Of a DNA stretch of 64,000 nucleotides, positions 28,710-39,600 are shown in pieces. Each line of letters begins with the position of its first letter. Positions within the stretch are counted from its first letter, which is position 1. The position numbers were made by a program, and so were the translations under genes. The DNA is from Saprospiraceae bacterium. GTDB taxonomy: Bacteria > Bacteroidota > Bacteroidia > Chitinophagales > Saprospiraceae. Under the pieces are notes generated by a model, which saw only the letters and a program-made list of their open reading frames with translations, made no database searches and was not told the DNA's origin. The DNA lies in the NCBI GenBank assembly GCA_016718205.1, contig JADKEB010000020.1:26527-90526 (forward strand), in the 5' to 3' direction.

Positions 28710-29129
28710 TTATTCGCTATAATCTACTCTAACAACTGTTTTAGTCAACACAGGTAATTTTTGAGCTGCAAGTCTTAATGCTTCTACCGCAATTTCAGCT
28801 GGCACACCATCAATCTCAAACATTATTTTACCAGGTTTGATGACTGCTACCCAATGATCCAAAGCTCCTTTACCCTTACCCATACGCACTTCCTGAGGCT
28901 TCTTGGTGATAGGTTTGTCCGGAAATATTCTGATCCAAACCTTTCCTTCCCTTTTCATATATCTGGTCATGGCAATCCTTGCAGACTCAAGTTGTCTGTT
29001 TGTAATTCTGCCAATTTCCATGGACTTTAAAGCAAATGAACCAAAAGATATTGTGCTACCCTTAACGGCTATGCCTTTGGGGTTCATTTTATGCTGTTTT
29101 CTGTACCTCGTTCTTTTTGGTTGTAACAT
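28710..29129 (-). CDS. rplP: 50S ribosomal protein L16
   Basis: A 139-residue protein of the A-site region. [14 protein letters not shown] and [20 protein letters not shown] are diagnostic; the target arginine for hydroxylation in other bacteria lies in the R-x-G-K-G-K segment. A -7 box precedes it within the operon. Confidence 0.98.
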   Translation of the reverse strand: MLQPKRTRYRKQHKMNPKGIAVKGSTISFGSFALKSMEIGRITNRQLESARIAMTRYMKREGKVWIRIFPDKPITKKPQEVRMGKGKGALDHWVAVIKPGKIMFEIDGVPAEIAVEALRLAAQKLPVLTKTVVRVDYSE

Positions 29130-29172
29130 ATCTGTTATCGTTTAAAAACTTTACCTTTTTCAAAAAGTGGCG

Positions 29173-29180
29173 CAAAGGTA
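29173..29180 (-). promoter_or_regulatory. Candidate internal -7 box before rplP
   Basis: On the minus strand TACCTTTG, 44 bases before the rplP start and after the rpsC stop. Its flanks (CAAAAAGTGGCGCAAAGGTA on the plus strand) closely match those of the box before rpsL at 36822. It may give extra expression of the distal ribosomal genes. Confidence 0.45.
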
Positions 29181-29201
29181 ATATAAATTTACAAAATTAT
29201 T

Positions 29202-30029
29202 TTATCTTTTTCTATTTCCTCCTTGTCCTCCCTGTCCGCCTTGTCCTCCTCTTCTATCTCCTCCTCCACCACCACGTCTTTCATTTCTATCTCCTCCTCT
29301 TTCTCCTCTTCCGCCTCTGTGGTCTCTATCTCCTCTTTCTCTAATATCTCCTCCACCATCTGTATTTGCTTTTCCAGCAGTTACATTTGGAGAAAGGTCT
29401 CTTTTCTCAAGGACTTCACCTTTACAAATCCAGGTTTTAATCCCAATTTTACCATAAACTGTCAAAGCTTCTTTGATAGAGTAATCTATATCCGCTCTGA
29501 ATGTATGCAATGGTGTCCTACCATCTTTAAACTCCTCACTTCTTGCCATCTCTGCACCATTAAGTCTTCCGCTCACTCTGACTTTGATACCCTCTGCACC
29601 TGCTCTCATCGCAGATTGGATACTCATTTTAATGGCTCTTTTATAGTTTATTCTGGACTCGATCTGCTTTGCAATAGTTTCACCTACTATAGCAGAATCT
29701 AATTCAGGACGTCGGATTTCGATTATATTGATCTGAACATCTTTACTGGTGAGTTTTTTCAACTCTTCTTTAATCCTATCCACTTCCTGACCGCCTTTAC
29801 CAATAATGATACCCGGTCTTGAAGTGTGCATAGTAACGGTGATTCTTTTAAGCGTTCTTTCAATTACAATTTTTGAAAGACCACCCTTTTGAATTCGAGC
29901 GTTCAGGTAAACTCTGATTTGTTCGTCTTCTACGACTTTCTGACCAAACTCTTTACCACCAAACCAACTTGAATCCCATCCTCTGATGATACCAAGTCTG
30001 TTTCCTATTGGATTTGTCTTTTGACCCAT
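29202..30029 (-). CDS. rpsC: 30S ribosomal protein S3
   Basis: A 275-residue protein. The KH domain shows [16 protein letters not shown]; the C-terminal S3 domain includes [20 protein letters not shown] and [10 protein letters not shown]. It ends in about 55 extra residues made of Gly, Arg, Asp and Gln repeats, an unstructured basic tail seen in some Bacteroidota. Confidence 0.97.
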   Translation of the reverse strand: MGQKTNPIGNRLGIIRGWDSSWFGGKEFGQKVVEDEQIRVYLNARIQKGGLSKIVIERTLKRITVTMHTSRPGIIIGKGGQEVDRIKEELKKLTSKDVQINIIEIRRPELDSAIVGETIAKQIESRINYKRAIKMSIQSAMRAGAEGIKVRVSGRLNGAEMARSEEFKDGRTPLHTFRADIDYSIKEALTVYGKIGIKTWICKGEVLEKRDLSPNVTAGKANTDGGGDIRERGDRDHRGGRGERGGDRNERRGGGGGDRRGGQGGQGGQGGNRKR

Positions 30030-30047
30030 GAACTGATGTTTTATATT

Positions 30048-30404
30048 TTAATCTTGGATTTCTAATTTATTCTCGACTACTAATGTTACGTGGTTCATTC
30101 TTTTTCTGATTCTGTTAGCCCTTCCATGAGGTGCCGGTCTGAATCTCTTTAAAACTGAACCACCATCAACGAAGGCAGTTTTGACAAACAATCTGTAATC
30201 TTCAGGACTTGCCACGTCAGACTTTGAAGCCCAATTGGATACTGCCGACAACAAAAGTTTTTCTACCCATCCGGCTGCTTCCTTGTTTGTATATTTCAAT
30301 ATATTAAGGGCATCATCTACGGATTTGCCTCTGATATTGTCAACCACCAATCGCATCTTTCGAGCTGACATCGGACAATTTCTAAGTTTTGCATGTGCCT
30401 CCAT
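30048..30404 (-). CDS. rplV: 50S ribosomal protein L22
   Basis: A 118-residue protein lining the exit tunnel. MSARKMRLVVDNIRGKSVDD and the C-terminal RPAPHGRANRIRKRMNHVTL, which covers the tunnel hairpin, are typical. Between rpsS and rpsC. Confidence 0.98.
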   Translation of the reverse strand: MEAHAKLRNCPMSARKMRLVVDNIRGKSVDDALNILKYTNKEAAGWVEKLLLSAVSNWASKSDVASPEDYRLFVKTAFVDGGSVLKRFRPAPHGRANRIRKRMNHVTLVVENKLEIQD

Positions 30405-30435
30405 TTCTACTATTTTTCGCTTTTGCTAATTCTTG

Positions 30436-30702
30436 TTATTTTTTATTACCACTATGACCTCTGAATGTTCTGGTCAGGGAAAATTCTCCCAACTTGTGAC
30501 CTACCATGTTTTCTGTCACAAATACAGGGATAAAAGTCTTGCCATTGTGAACTGCAATTGTTTGACCTATCATATCAGGTATAATCATTGAAGCTCTCGA
30601 CCATGTCTTAATCACAGATTTTTTATTACTTTCAGATGCTTTTACGACTTTTTCGTAAAGCTTGTGATATACATAAGGTCCTTTTTTTATTGATCTAGCC
30701 AT
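30436..30702 (-). CDS. rpsS: 30S ribosomal protein S19
   Basis: An 88-residue head protein. [19 protein letters not shown] and [20 protein letters not shown] are signatures. Between rplB and rplV. Confidence 0.98.
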   Translation of the reverse strand: MARSIKKGPYVYHKLYEKVVKASESNKKSVIKTWSRASMIIPDMIGQTIAVHNGKTFIPVFVTENMVGHKLGEFSLTRTFRGHSGNKK

Positions 30703-30715
30703 TTGCTGATAATGA

Positions 30716-31537
30716 TTACTTACGTTTTGAAATAATTAATCTACTTGAAGCCTTCTTAACGCTTCTGGTTTTCTGTCCTTTTGCCATGATGCCGGTTCTG
30801 GATCTTGGATGACCTCCTGAAGCCCTACCTTCACCACCACCCATCGGGTGATCTACAGGGTTCATTGCTACCCCTCTTACTCTTGATCTCTTGCCCAACC
30901 ATCTGGTTTTACCTGCTTTTCCCATTACTTCCAGCCCATGATCAGGGTTTGAAGCACGTCCTATGACTGCTTTGCAAGTCAACAATACTCTTCTTACTTC
31001 TCCTGATGGCAATTTTACTATGGCATATTTTCCTTCACGTCCGACCATTGTCGCATATGTACCTGCACTTCTTGCTAAAGCAGCCCCTTTACCTGGTGAC
31101 ATTTCAATAGCGTGAATATCAGCTCCTAATGGAATAGATGAAAAGTATAAAGCATTTCCTGTATCAGGAGTAGCATCCTTGCCAGACATAATTGCGTCCC
31201 CCACTTTAATCTTGTCGGGAGCTATAATATATCTTTTTTCTCCGTCAGCATATACCAATAAGGCTATAAAGGATGTCCTGTTTGGATCATACTCTATGGA
31301 AACAACCTTAGCCGGAATACCTTCCTTATCTCTTTTGAAATCGATAATTCTGTATTTTTGCTTATTTCCGCCTCCGATTTGACGCATTGTCATTTTCCCA
31401 TCATGATTCCTTCCCCCGGACTTTGACTTACCAACTGTAAGGCTCTTTTCCGGCTTGGAAGTAGTCAACTCCGAATAATCGACCTGAACTTTTTGTCTCA
31501 GGCCCGGAGTGATTGGATTAAATTTTTTAATTGCCAT
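30716..31537 (-). CDS. rplB: 50S ribosomal protein L2
   Basis: A 273-residue protein needed for subunit association and peptidyl transfer. [20 protein letters not shown], and [20 protein letters not shown] with the functionally important histidine, are conserved. Between rplW and rpsS. Confidence 0.98.
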   Translation of the reverse strand: MAIKKFNPITPGLRQKVQVDYSELTTSKPEKSLTVGKSKSGGRNHDGKMTMRQIGGGNKQKYRIIDFKRDKEGIPAKVVSIEYDPNRTSFIALLVYADGEKRYIIAPDKIKVGDAIMSGKDATPDTGNALYFSSIPLGADIHAIEMSPGKGAALARSAGTYATMVGREGKYAIVKLPSGEVRRVLLTCKAVIGRASNPDHGLEVMGKAGKTRWLGKRSRVRGVAMNPVDHPMGGGEGRASGGHPRSRTGIMAKGQKTRSVKKASSRLIISKRK

Positions 31538-31564
31538 AGCGATTAACTTTTTATAATTATCTGC

Positions 31565-31867
31565 TTACTCTTCTGTACTGTTATAAATATCAAGACTTTC
31601 TCCTTCAGCCAGAGTAACATAAGCCTTTTTGTAAGAACTTACTTTACCTCTGATGACTCCTGATCTGGTATTTCGTGATTTCATTCTTGCCGGAACGATC
31701 ACTGTATTGACAGCCAACACATTTGTTGAGAACATTGCTTCTACAGCTTTTTTAATCTCCAGTTTGTTGGCACTTTTATCAACTACGAATGTGTACTGAT
31801 TTCCTTTAGCAGTCAGGGACTCAGATTTTTCGGAGATAACCGGTTTTATTAATATATTTCCAGACAT
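31565..31867 (-). CDS. rplW: 50S ribosomal protein L23
   Basis: A 100-residue protein at the tunnel exit, the docking site for trigger factor and SRP. LIKPVISEKSESLTAKGNQY and FVVDKSANKLEIKKAVEAMF identify it. Between rplD and rplB. Confidence 0.97.
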   Translation of the reverse strand: MSGNILIKPVISEKSESLTAKGNQYTFVVDKSANKLEIKKAVEAMFSTNVLAVNTVIVPARMKSRNTRSGVIRGKVSSYKKAYVTLAEGESLDIYNSTEE

Positions 31868-31879
31868 ATCTTAACTATT

Positions 31880-32512
31880 TTATTGCTCCTGAAAAGCAGA
31901 TTTAAGTTTATTTATTGAATTCTCAGAAATCAAAAGGACATCAGCTCCAATAATATCATAAGTATTGGCGTCATTTACAAATCTCACCTGACTCTTAGGA
32001 AGGTTTCTTCCTGAAAGGTAGACATTTGAATTGATTTCGGCTGTCAGTAATAATGATTTTCCATCCACTTTCAAGTTTTCAAGTATTCTCTTGTATTCTT
32101 TGGTACTTGGAGCGGCTAGATTGAAATCTTCGACTACTATCATTGCCCCTGAAGCGACTTTGTCAGAATAAGCAGAGTATCTTGCAAGTTCCTTGACTTT
32201 TTTATTCAGTTTGAATGTATAATTACGTGGTTTAGGTCCAAAAGTACGTCCACCACCTCTGAAAACAGGACTCTTCATAGAACCTGCTCTCGCAGTACCT
32301 GTTCCCTTTTGTCTTTTCAACTTTTTAGTTGTTCTTGAGATCTCCCACTTTTCTTTAGCTTTGTGAGTACCTTGTCTTTGTGCAGCAAGATATTGTTTTA
32401 CAGCAAGATATACTGCATGAGGATTTGGTTCAACACCAAATATCTCTTCAGGAAGTTCTACACTTCTTCCAGTACTACCACCTTGTATATTTAGAACATC
32501 TAGTTTCATCAT
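31880..32512 (-). CDS. rplD: 50S ribosomal protein L4
   Basis: A 210-residue protein with the tunnel loop region KLKRQKGTGTARAGSMKSPV and FRGGGRTFGPKPRNY. In E. coli it also represses the S10 operon. Two tandem ATGs open the frame; either could be used. Confidence 0.97.
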   Translation of the reverse strand: MMKLDVLNIQGGSTGRSVELPEEIFGVEPNPHAVYLAVKQYLAAQRQGTHKAKEKWEISRTTKKLKRQKGTGTARAGSMKSPVFRGGGRTFGPKPRNYTFKLNKKVKELARYSAYSDKVASGAMIVVEDFNLAAPSTKEYKRILENLKVDGKSLLLTAEINSNVYLSGRNLPKSQVRFVNDANTYDIIGADVLLISENSINKLKSAFQEQ

Positions 32513-32514
32513 CC

Positions 32515-33135
32515 TTACTTTTCGATAATTACATAAGAACCTTTGTGACCAGGAACAGCACCTTGTATAAGGATAATGTTCATTTCCGGTAAAAGCTTAA
32601 CAATTTTTAAATTTTTAGTCTTCACTCTTTCATTTCCCATTCTACCTGCCATACGCACTCCCTTGAAAACCCGTGAAGGCCATGCTGAAGCACCTACTGA
32701 TCCCGGAGCTCTCAATCTATTGTGCTGACCGTGGGTAGCTTGTCCGACTCCGTTAAAGTTATGTCTTTTTACGACACCCATAAATCCCTTACCTTTGGAA
32801 GTTCCTATGGCACTCACTTTATCACCTTCATTGAATATATCACCAATGCTGACTTCTTCACCCAAAGCCTTAGCTAAAGGATAATCTCTGAATTCTACAA
32901 CTTCTTGTTTTGGTGAAGTCCCAGCTTTTTCAAAATGGCCCTGAAGTGCCTTTGAAGTGTTTTTTACCTTTGCCTCACCATAACTCAGCTGAATGGCATC
33001 ATAACCATCTGTCTCCACCGACTTTACCTGAGTGACGATATTAGACTGGGCCTCGATGACAGTACAAGCAATATTCTTGCCACTCGCATCGAAAATACTG
33101 GTCATACCAATCTTTTTTCCTATTAATCCGTTCAT
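32515..33135 (-). CDS. rplC: 50S ribosomal protein L3
   Basis: A 206-residue protein reaching the peptidyl-transferase centre. [35 protein letters not shown] and [20 protein letters not shown] are signatures. The usual G-S-x-G-x-S-x-x-P loop is intact. Between rpsJ and rplD. Confidence 0.98.
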   Translation of the reverse strand: MNGLIGKKIGMTSIFDASGKNIACTVIEAQSNIVTQVKSVETDGYDAIQLSYGEAKVKNTSKALQGHFEKAGTSPKQEVVEFRDYPLAKALGEEVSIGDIFNEGDKVSAIGTSKGKGFMGVVKRHNFNGVGQATHGQHNRLRAPGSVGASAWPSRVFKGVRMAGRMGNERVKTKNLKIVKLLPEMNIILIQGAVPGHKGSYVIIEK

Positions 33136-33212
33136 GATTAAATTTTTAAAAAGATTCAGGAAACTACCTGATATCTATACTTCAGAATCTAAAAAATAAT
33201 AAAATCCAGCGA

Positions 33213-33521
33213 TTAAGTGAGCTTCACCTGGATATCCACACCACTAGGAAGTTCTAGTTTTGACAATGCGTCAACAGTCTTCTGGGTTGGTGTAAAAATC
33301 TCGATGATGCGTTTGTGGGTCCTTAGCTGGAACTGCTCACGAGATTTTTTATTTACATGCGGGGAACGCAATACTGTAAACACTTCTTTCTCTGTTGGCA
33401 GCGGAATCGGACCGGAAATAACAGCACCGCTGTTTTTGACCGTTTTTACAATCTTTTCAGTACTTTTATCTACCAAATTGTGATCGTAAGAGCGGAGTTT
33501 TATCCTGATTTTTTGATTCAT
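33213..33521 (-). CDS. rpsJ: 30S ribosomal protein S10
   Basis: A 102-residue protein, also known as NusE for its role in antitermination. [19 protein letters not shown] and [20 protein letters not shown] identify it. It is the first gene of the S10 part, with its own candidate -7 box about 40 bases upstream. Confidence 0.98.
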   Translation of the reverse strand: MNQKIRIKLRSYDHNLVDKSTEKIVKTVKNSGAVISGPIPLPTEKEVFTVLRSPHVNKKSREQFQLRTHKRIIEIFTPTQKTVDALSKLELPSGVDIQVKLT

Positions 33522-33559
33522 AACCTAATGTTAAATTTCACTCTATTTTTAAGAGGCCG

Positions 33560-33567
33560 CAAAGATA
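33560..33567 (-). promoter_or_regulatory. Candidate -7 box before rpsJ
   Basis: TATCTTTG on the minus strand lies 39 bases before the rpsJ start and 93 bases beyond the fusA stop, so the S10-spc-alpha genes may have their own promoter in addition to read-through from rpsL. Confidence 0.5.
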
Positions 33568-33659
33568 ATATTATTTTGAATATCTCAGCAACAATTAATA
33601 AAAAATATTTAATAAAAAATGATCCTTGATTCAATCATCAAAAATCATTTTAGATGTTT

Positions 33660-35819
33660 TTATGCTTTAGCGCCTTTTGCTTTTTCGATGACAGCGTCAG
33701 CGATGCCTTTTGGTGCCGGCGAATAATGGCTAAACTCCATACTACTGCTTGCTCTTCCTGAAGTGATGGTACGCAATTGCGTCACATATCCAAACATCTC
33801 AGCCAACGGAACTTCTGCTGCAATAGCTACTGCTCCACCTGATCTGGCTTCCTGTCCTTTGGGAAGTCCTCTCCTTCTGTTGAGGTCACCTATTACACTA
33901 CCTACATATTCATCAGGCGAAACCACTTCGAGCTTCATGATAGGTTCAAGTAAAACGGGACTACATTTTTTGGAAGCTTCCTTGAAACCTTCTTTTGCAC
34001 AAAGTTCAAAAGCAAGCGGCTTTGAGTCTACTGCGTGAGTTTGACCATCATAAAGTCTCACTTTCATACTATCTATGTGGTAACCTGCCAAAATTCCATT
34101 GTCCATCATGGAATTAAACCCTTTGACGATGGAAGCAAAGTATTCTTTCGGAACAGATCCTCCAAAAATATCATTGACAAACTGAAGCTTTGTTTTTCCT
34201 GATTTAAAGTCTTCTGATTCTAAAAACTTCTCATCTGCAGGTCCTAGTTCAAATGACATCTGAGCAAAAAGACCTGAACCACCCGATTGTTTTTTAAGTC
34301 TTTCAGTATGTTCAACACTTGAAGTGAGTGCTTCTTTATAGTTGACCTGAGGTGCTCCTTCATTCACTTCCACCTTAAACTCTCTTCTCAAACGATCTAC
34401 TATGATTTCAAGGTGTAATTCACCCATACCACTGATAACGGTCTGATTGGTCTCTTCATCATATTTTACTCTGAACGTCGGATCTTCCTCTGAAAGTTTA
34501 TTTAGTGCCATACCCAACTTATCCAGGTCTTTTTGTGTCTTCGGCTCAATGGCAAGACCAATCACCGGTTCTGGAAATACCATACTTTCAAGAACGATTG
34601 GATGCGCTTCAGCACAAAGTGTATCTCCTGTTCTGATATCTTTAAATCCAACTCCAGCGGCAATATCACCTGCCTCAACACGCTCTATCGCGTTTTGCTT
34701 ATTGGCATGCATTTGATACAATCTGGAAATTCTTTCTTTATTATTTGACCTGGTGTTGAGTACATATGACCCCGCATCCAATCCACCGGAGTAAACGCGC
34801 ATAAATGCTAATCTACCTACATATGGATCAGTGGCTATTTTGAAAGCAAGTGCTGCAAAAGGGTCTGTAACAACCGGTCTTCTGACTTCTTCTTTTTCTG
34901 TTTTGGGATTAATGCCAGTGATACCTTCAGTGTCTGTAGGCGACGGTAAAAATGCACAAACAGCATCAAGTACGGCCTGAACTCCTTTATTTTTAAATGC
35001 TGAACCACACATCACAGGTGTGAATGCAAGATCCATCACTGCAGCTCTTACGGCTGCATTGATTTCAGGCACAGTGATAGAATCCGGATCTTCAAAGAAT
35101 TTTTCCATCAACTCAACATCATACTCTGCAACGGCTTCTATCAGCTTAGCTCTGTACTCTATTACTGTATCTGCTATATCGGCCGGAATATCTATTACTT
35201 TGTAAGTCATACCCTGATCTTCTTCATTCCACACCATGGCGATGTTTGTGATCAGATCTACTGCCCCTTTAAATTTTTCTTCAGCTCCGATTGGAACTTG
35301 TAAAGGAATAGCATTAGCTCCGAGTTTTTCTTTAATATCATTTACAACATTGAAGAAATCAGCACCTGATCTATCCATTTTGTTGACGAAAGCAATACTA
35401 GGAACTCTATACCTTTCGGCCAATCTCCAGTTAGTCTCTGACTGAGGCTCAACACCATCAACTGCACTGAAAAGGAAGACCAGTCCATCAAGAACTCTGA
35501 GAGACCTGTTTACTTCTACAGTAAAATCCACGTGACCCGGAGTATCGATAATGTTAAAATGGTATTGTTTAGTTTCAGGAAGGGATTGACCTTGAGTGGT
35601 AGGATAATTCCAGTTACAAGTAGTAGCAGCTGAAGTGATGGTGATACCTCTCTCTTGTTCTTGTTCCATCCAGTCCATAGTGGCAGCGCCATCATGTACC
35701 TCCCCGATTTTATGACTTATCCCAGTATAATATAGTATCCTCTCTGTGGTAGTAGTTTTACCCGCATCAATGTGAGCAGCGATACCTATATTTCTGGTAT
35801 ATTTAAGATCTTTTGCCAT
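33660..35819 (-). CDS. fusA: Elongation factor G
   Basis: The translocase GTPase, 719 residues. G1 AHIDAGKT is at residues 15-22, G3 DTPGHVDFT and G4 NKMD follow, then domains II-V. Domain IV and V motifs include [11 protein letters not shown] and [11 protein letters not shown]. Full length; located between rpsG and rpsJ, the str-operon position. Confidence 0.98.
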   Translation of the reverse strand: MAKDLKYTRNIGIAAHIDAGKTTTTERILYYTGISHKIGEVHDGAATMDWMEQEQERGITITSAATTCNWNYPTTQGQSLPETKQYHFNIIDTPGHVDFTVEVNRSLRVLDGLVFLFSAVDGVEPQSETNWRLAERYRVPSIAFVNKMDRSGADFFNVVNDIKEKLGANAIPLQVPIGAEEKFKGAVDLITNIAMVWNEEDQGMTYKVIDIPADIADTVIEYRAKLIEAVAEYDVELMEKFFEDPDSITVPEINAAVRAAVMDLAFTPVMCGSAFKNKGVQAVLDAVCAFLPSPTDTEGITGINPKTEKEEVRRPVVTDPFAALAFKIATDPYVGRLAFMRVYSGGLDAGSYVLNTRSNNKERISRLYQMHANKQNAIERVEAGDIAAGVGFKDIRTGDTLCAEAHPIVLESMVFPEPVIGLAIEPKTQKDLDKLGMALNKLSEEDPTFRVKYDEETNQTVISGMGELHLEIIVDRLRREFKVEVNEGAPQVNYKEALTSSVEHTERLKKQSGGSGLFAQMSFELGPADEKFLESEDFKSGKTKLQFVNDIFGGSVPKEYFASIVKGFNSMMDNGILAGYHIDSMKVRLYDGQTHAVDSKPLAFELCAKEGFKEASKKCSPVLLEPIMKLEVVSPDEYVGSVIGDLNRRRGLPKGQEARSGGAVAIAAEVPLAEMFGYVTQLRTITSGRASSSMEFSHYSPAPKGIADAVIEKAKGAKA

Positions 35820-35875
35820 GATTATATGGTTATAAAGATTTAATTCTTTTTTAAAAAATATGTTTCTAAGAAAAA

Positions 35876-36343
35876 TTATGCCTTGAAGTGTGCAAATGCT
35901 CTGTTGGCTTCAGCCATTCTATGAGTATCTTCTCTCCTTTTTACGGCTGCACCTTCGCCTTTGCTTGCTGCAATAATTTCTGCTGACAGTTTTTCTGCCA
36001 TTCCTTTACCACTGCGGGCACGTGAAAATCGAATCAACCATTTCATACCAATAGACATACGTCTTGATGGTCTGATTTCAGTAGGTATCTGAAAAGTAGC
36101 TCCTCCTATCCTCTTGCTTCTTACTTCAACAGCAGGCATCACATTTTCAAGAGCTTTTTTCCATATTTCATGTGGATTTTCGCTTGTTCTGCCTTCTACT
36201 TTGTCCAAAGCATCATAAAAAATACCGTAGGAAATGCTTTTTTTGCCTTCCCACATCATGTTGTTAACAAACTGAGTTACCATAGGATCGCTATATCTGG
36301 GATCTGGAGTAATAACTCGCTTTTTTGGCTTTCTTTTTCTCAT
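35876..36343 (-). CDS. rpsG: 30S ribosomal protein S7
   Basis: A 155-residue primary assembly protein of the 30S head. [20 protein letters not shown] near the start and [16 protein letters not shown] are diagnostic. Between rpsL and fusA. Confidence 0.98.
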   Translation of the reverse strand: MRKRKPKKRVITPDPRYSDPMVTQFVNNMMWEGKKSISYGIFYDALDKVEGRTSENPHEIWKKALENVMPAVEVRSKRIGGATFQIPTEIRPSRRMSIGMKWLIRFSRARSGKGMAEKLSAEIIAASKGEGAAVKRREDTHRMAEANRAFAHFKA

Positions 36344-36379
36344 CTTTCGATAATATTATTATATACAGTCTTAGTTATA

Positions 36380-36754
36380 TTATTTTTTAGGGGCTTTTGC
36401 TCCATATTTAGATCGACTTTGAAGTCTTTTTGCCACACCAGCCGTGTCCAAGGCACCACGCACGATAGTATATCGTACACCCGGAAGGTCTTTAACCCTG
36501 CCTCCTCTTACCAAAACGATGGAGTGTTCCTGTAGATTGTGACCTTCACCAGGAATATAGGCGATCACTTCAATACCATTGGTCATTCTGACCTTAGCTA
36601 CTTTACGAAGTGCTGAATTTGGTTTCTTAGGTGTCGTAGTATACACTCTGGTACAAACTCCTCTCTTTTGTGGACAAGAATCCAAAGCTCTTGATTTACT
36701 CGCTAATACTACTTTTTCTCTACCTTTTCTTACTAACTGATTAATAGTTGGCAT
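36380..36754 (-). CDS. rpsL: 30S ribosomal protein S12
   Basis: A 124-residue decoding-centre protein and first gene of the superoperon. [15 protein letters not shown] (lysines 43-44) and [12 protein letters not shown] (lysine 88) are unaltered at positions where streptomycin-resistance changes occur in other bacteria, so no such change is seen. Confidence 0.98.
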   Translation of the reverse strand: MPTINQLVRKGREKVVLASKSRALDSCPQKRGVCTRVYTTTPKKPNSALRKVAKVRMTNGIEVIAYIPGEGHNLQEHSIVLVRGGRVKDLPGVRYTIVRGALDTAGVAKRLQSRSKYGAKAPKK

Positions 36755-36821
36755 ACATGAAAATTTATATAAAATAAAGATTATTTATGAAGAAAAAATA
36801 CTCCTTCTTCAAAAAGAGACG

Positions 36822-36829
36822 CAAAGGTA
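36822..36829 (-). promoter_or_regulatory. Candidate -7 box of the ribosomal superoperon
   Basis: TACCTTTG on the minus strand, 67 bases before the rpsL start. A perfect TAnnTTTG match; the -33 element is weak. The long leader leaves room for regulation. Confidence 0.55.
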
Positions 36830-37279
36830 CTATTATTTTATAAACAGAGAATATTTTTTTGGAATATTTTTTCAATAAATTACTGAAATTTAATATGTTC
36901 TGACAGACTCAAGCTTGAAAAATCGTTATTTTAGCAGGGCTCATCTTACCATTTAAAAAATTCATATATATAAATATCTGAATTAATGGAGTTGATACAT
37001 TTAAAAAAAATTACTCTTTTTGATATTTATTTTTATATGTCCGATATTTTAATCTTTAAAGTGATGTTTATAAAAAATTTACTGTCAGGGTGATGAAATC
37101 GATGCTTTAATATTTTTGGTATTTAGAAAGTTTAAAAATCAAAAGCCAATATAGTAATGGTGTATAGTGTGCAGAAAAAAATATACAGAATATTGAAATC
37201 ACAAGTTATTAATATTCAAATATTTGTGACCTTTAATTATTGCAATTCATTTTCTGAGGCTGGTAAACAGATTTTTAGC

Positions 37280-37287
37280 TACATTTG
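37280..37287 (+). promoter_or_regulatory. Candidate -7 box of pdxA
   Basis: TACATTTG lies 28 bases before the pdxA ATG, which supports that start over upstream alternatives. Confidence 0.5.
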
Positions 37288-37315
37288 CGGTTTATTGTTT
37301 AAAACTAAAATCCTT

Positions 37316-38371
37316 ATGGCACTAAAATTAGGAATCACAATAGGCGATATCAACGGTATAGGTCCTGAAGTCATTATAAAAGCTTTGGCAAATCCAAGAA
37401 TTTTGAAAACATTTACGCCTGTCATCTATGGCTCTTATAAAGTTCTTTCTTACCATAAGAATATAGTAAAAGATTTAAATGTCAATTTTCATTCCGTCAG
37501 CAATGCTAAACAAGCCCTTCCGGGTAAAATAAACCTTGTAAATTGCTGGGATGATAATGTAAATATCACACTCGGAAAAGCTACTTCTGAAGGCGGAAAA
37601 TATGCGATCATTTCCCTGGACAAAGCCCTTTCAGATATTGGGGATGGCAGCATTCAGGGATTAGTCACTGCACCTATCAACAAAAATGCCATGCAGCTCG
37701 CTAATTTTTCTTATACGGGTCATACAGAATATTTTACTGCCAAGGATGGTGCTGTTCAGAGTCTGATGTTTATGGTTAGTGAAGCTTTGAAAGTGGCTTT
37801 GGTCACTAACCATATTCCGGTTTCAAAAGTTGCGTCTTCTATTACTAAAGATCTTATCATTGAAAAAATAAAAATCCTGAATAAAGCATTGATAGAAGAT
37901 TTCGGATATGAACGTCCTGTCATTAGTGTTTTGGGATTGAATCCACATGCTTCTGATGATTCGTTGATAGGTGATGAAGAAGAAAAAATAATAAGACCTG
38001 CCATCATTGAAGTGAAGAAACAAGGTATATTAGTAAATGGCCCTTATGCTGCTGATGGATTTTTTGGAAGCGGATTATGGAGAAAAGCTGATGCTGTACT
38101 TGCCATGTACCATGACCAGGGATTGATACCATTCAAAGCGCTATCATTTGGCACAGGCACCAATGTTACTTCAGGCCTTTCATTTATACGAACTTCACCG
38201 GATCACGGGACAGCATATGATATAGCCGGAACCAACATGGCAGATGAATCTTCTATGCTGAAAGCAATGTTTACAGCGGTTGAAATGATCCATCATCGAC
38301 AGGAGTACTTTTCTTCGAGAGAAAATGCACTTGTAAGAAGAGAAAAACAAACTGCCGGACTCAACGAATAG
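37316..38371 (+). CDS. pdxA: 4-hydroxythreonine-4-phosphate dehydrogenase
   Basis: An NAD-dependent enzyme of the DXP-dependent pyridoxal phosphate pathway. Of 351 residues, starting MALKLGITIGDINGIGPEVI, it carries VTAPINKNAM and FTGHTEY-like YTGHTEYF, the metal-binding histidines (GHTEY, ALVTNHIP, MYHDQG) and NPHASDD. The ATG at 37316 matches the family N-terminus and follows a -7 box. A LysE-type transporter gene follows 18 bases later. Confidence 0.95.
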   Translation: MALKLGITIGDINGIGPEVIIKALANPRILKTFTPVIYGSYKVLSYHKNIVKDLNVNFHSVSNAKQALPGKINLVNCWDDNVNITLGKATSEGGKYAIISLDKALSDIGDGSIQGLVTAPINKNAMQLANFSYTGHTEYFTAKDGAVQSLMFMVSEALKVALVTNHIPVSKVASSITKDLIIEKIKILNKALIEDFGYERPVISVLGLNPHASDDSLIGDEEEKIIRPAIIEVKKQGILVNGPYAADGFFGSGLWRKADAVLAMYHDQGLIPFKALSFGTGTNVTSGLSFIRTSPDHGTAYDIAGTNMADESSMLKAMFTAVEMIHHRQEYFSSRENALVRREKQTAGLNE

Positions 38372-38389
38372 ACACTATAAAAAAGTAAA

Positions 38390-39016
38390 ATGCAGTACAT
38401 TGCCGATGGAGTCATGCTTGGGCTCACATTGACCATATTGTTGGGACCTATATTTGTAGCACTTACACAGACGGGTATTCAGTATGGCTTAAGGGCGGGC
38501 ATTGCTGTAGGAAGTGGTATATGGATCAGTGATATAATTGTGATCTCGGCATCATACTATTTTATACTTCAATTGACGGAACTAACCCATGCGGAAAATT
38601 TTAAATTTGGTATGGGCCTAGCAGGAGGACTAGTATTGATGGGTTCAGGTCTTATATCTTTTTTTAAATCACACAAAGGAGCTGAATCTACACCGGCTTT
38701 TAATGCCAAATCTTATTTTGGTTATTTTACAAGAGGATTTGCTGTCAACTTCATCAACCCTTTTACCTTTGTATTTTGGATAGGGGTGATGACCAGCTAT
38801 GTGTCTGCAAAAGGGATAAATGGAAGAGAAACTTTCTTGCTTTTCGGAACTATCATGGTAACAATTATTATCACAGACTCACTAAAAGTTATCCTGGCAA
38901 AGGCTATAAAAAGTCGACTTCAATTGCATCATATTGGCATCTTCACAAAATTGGCTGGAGTTTTATTATTTATATTTGGAATAGTACTGATGGTGAGAAG
39001 TGGAGTGATATTTTAA
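38390..39016 (+). CDS. LysE/RhtB family transporter
   Basis: A 208-residue inner-membrane exporter with about six helices. The N-terminus GVMLGLTLTILLGPIFVALT with the conserved GP pair, and NFINPFTFVFWIGVM, are family features. It probably exports an amino acid or analogue; the substrate is not evident. Likely co-transcribed with pdxA. Confidence 0.85.
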   Translation: MQYIADGVMLGLTLTILLGPIFVALTQTGIQYGLRAGIAVGSGIWISDIIVISASYYFILQLTELTHAENFKFGMGLAGGLVLMGSGLISFFKSHKGAESTPAFNAKSYFGYFTRGFAVNFINPFTFVFWIGVMTSYVSAKGINGRETFLLFGTIMVTIIITDSLKVILAKAIKSRLQLHHIGIFTKLAGVLLFIFGIVLMVRSGVIF

Positions 39017-39069
39017 AAAGAGTTTGTTTTATATTGATGTTCGATAATCTATAAAAATTCAAAGGTTGT

Positions 39070-39207
39070 GTCCACTCCGAAAACAAATATTTTATGATAA
39101 TCAACCATTTTTTACCCAATCCCTAATCCTAAAGGGAAACGATTGATTATCAATGCAGTAGAAATAAATATTTTTTCATTTTTTTCATCAAAGACTTTTC
39201 AGAGTGG
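39070..39207. repeat. Imperfect long inverted repeat
   Basis: GTCCACTCCGAAAA at the left end and TTTTCAGAGTGGAC at the right are inverted with one mismatch. Nested inside are TGATAATCAA / TTGATTATCA and TCCCT / AGGGA around the centre. It looks like a solo MITE or the ends of a deleted insertion sequence. Confidence 0.65.
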
Positions 39208-39240
39208 ACTCAAGGTTCAAAAAAATTCAAGGTTTGGTAA

Positions 39241-39366
39241 AAATTCTTCGGAACAGCCCAAGACATAATAAGGATTGGAGATCAGATTGAAAACACCAAT
39301 GATTTTGATGATTTTGGTGGCTACATGTGGCGCAAAACAGGAAAAACCACCGTTATTGGATGGTAA
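39241..39366 (+). pseudogene. C-terminal protein remnant
   Basis: Forty-one open codons between stops, reading GTAQDIIRIGDQIENTNDFD then GGYMWRKTGKTTVIGW and a TAA. The composition looks like real protein, but no start and no known family are recognised. Probably the tail of a lost gene, with repeat elements on both sides. Confidence 0.35.
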
Positions 39367-39373
39367 GGAGCTA

Positions 39374-39560
39374 AGAGTATGTTTAAATTTTTATTGTCTT
39401 AAAATCAATGTATTATGAACCTGACTTCAAAATAATCGCCTTATTTAGTTCACCTGCCCGCCTATTAAAATAGTTGTCAGGCAAGCTAAATGCGTTGATT
39501 ATTTTATTGTCAGAACCATAATCTCTTGATTTACAACTAAGAAAAATTTTAAACATACTT
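39374..39560. mobile_element. MITE-like element, copy 1
   Basis: Terminal inverted repeats AGAGTATGTTTAAATTTTTA (left) and its near-complement ending AAACATACTTT (right), enclosing nested stems such as AAAATAATC / GATTATTTT and ATTTAG / CTAAAT. The same terminal sequence bounds a second element at 58728-58878. No coding capacity. Confidence 0.65.
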
Positions 39561-39600
39561 TAAATCACTTGAATAGATTACATGATTCAACAAAAAATAA

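Larger units (their letters stand above)
36755..37315. other. Divergent intergenic region
   Basis: An AT-rich gap between the ribosomal superoperon (leftward) and pdxA (rightward). It contains the two -7 boxes listed separately and no gene. An upstream in-frame extension of pdxA to 37157 is open but not conserved in character. Confidence 0.6.
39017..39600. other. Repeat-rich intergenic region
   Basis: Contains, in order, a 138-base inverted repeat element, a short coding remnant and a MITE-like element (each listed). No intact gene is present. Confidence 0.6.
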
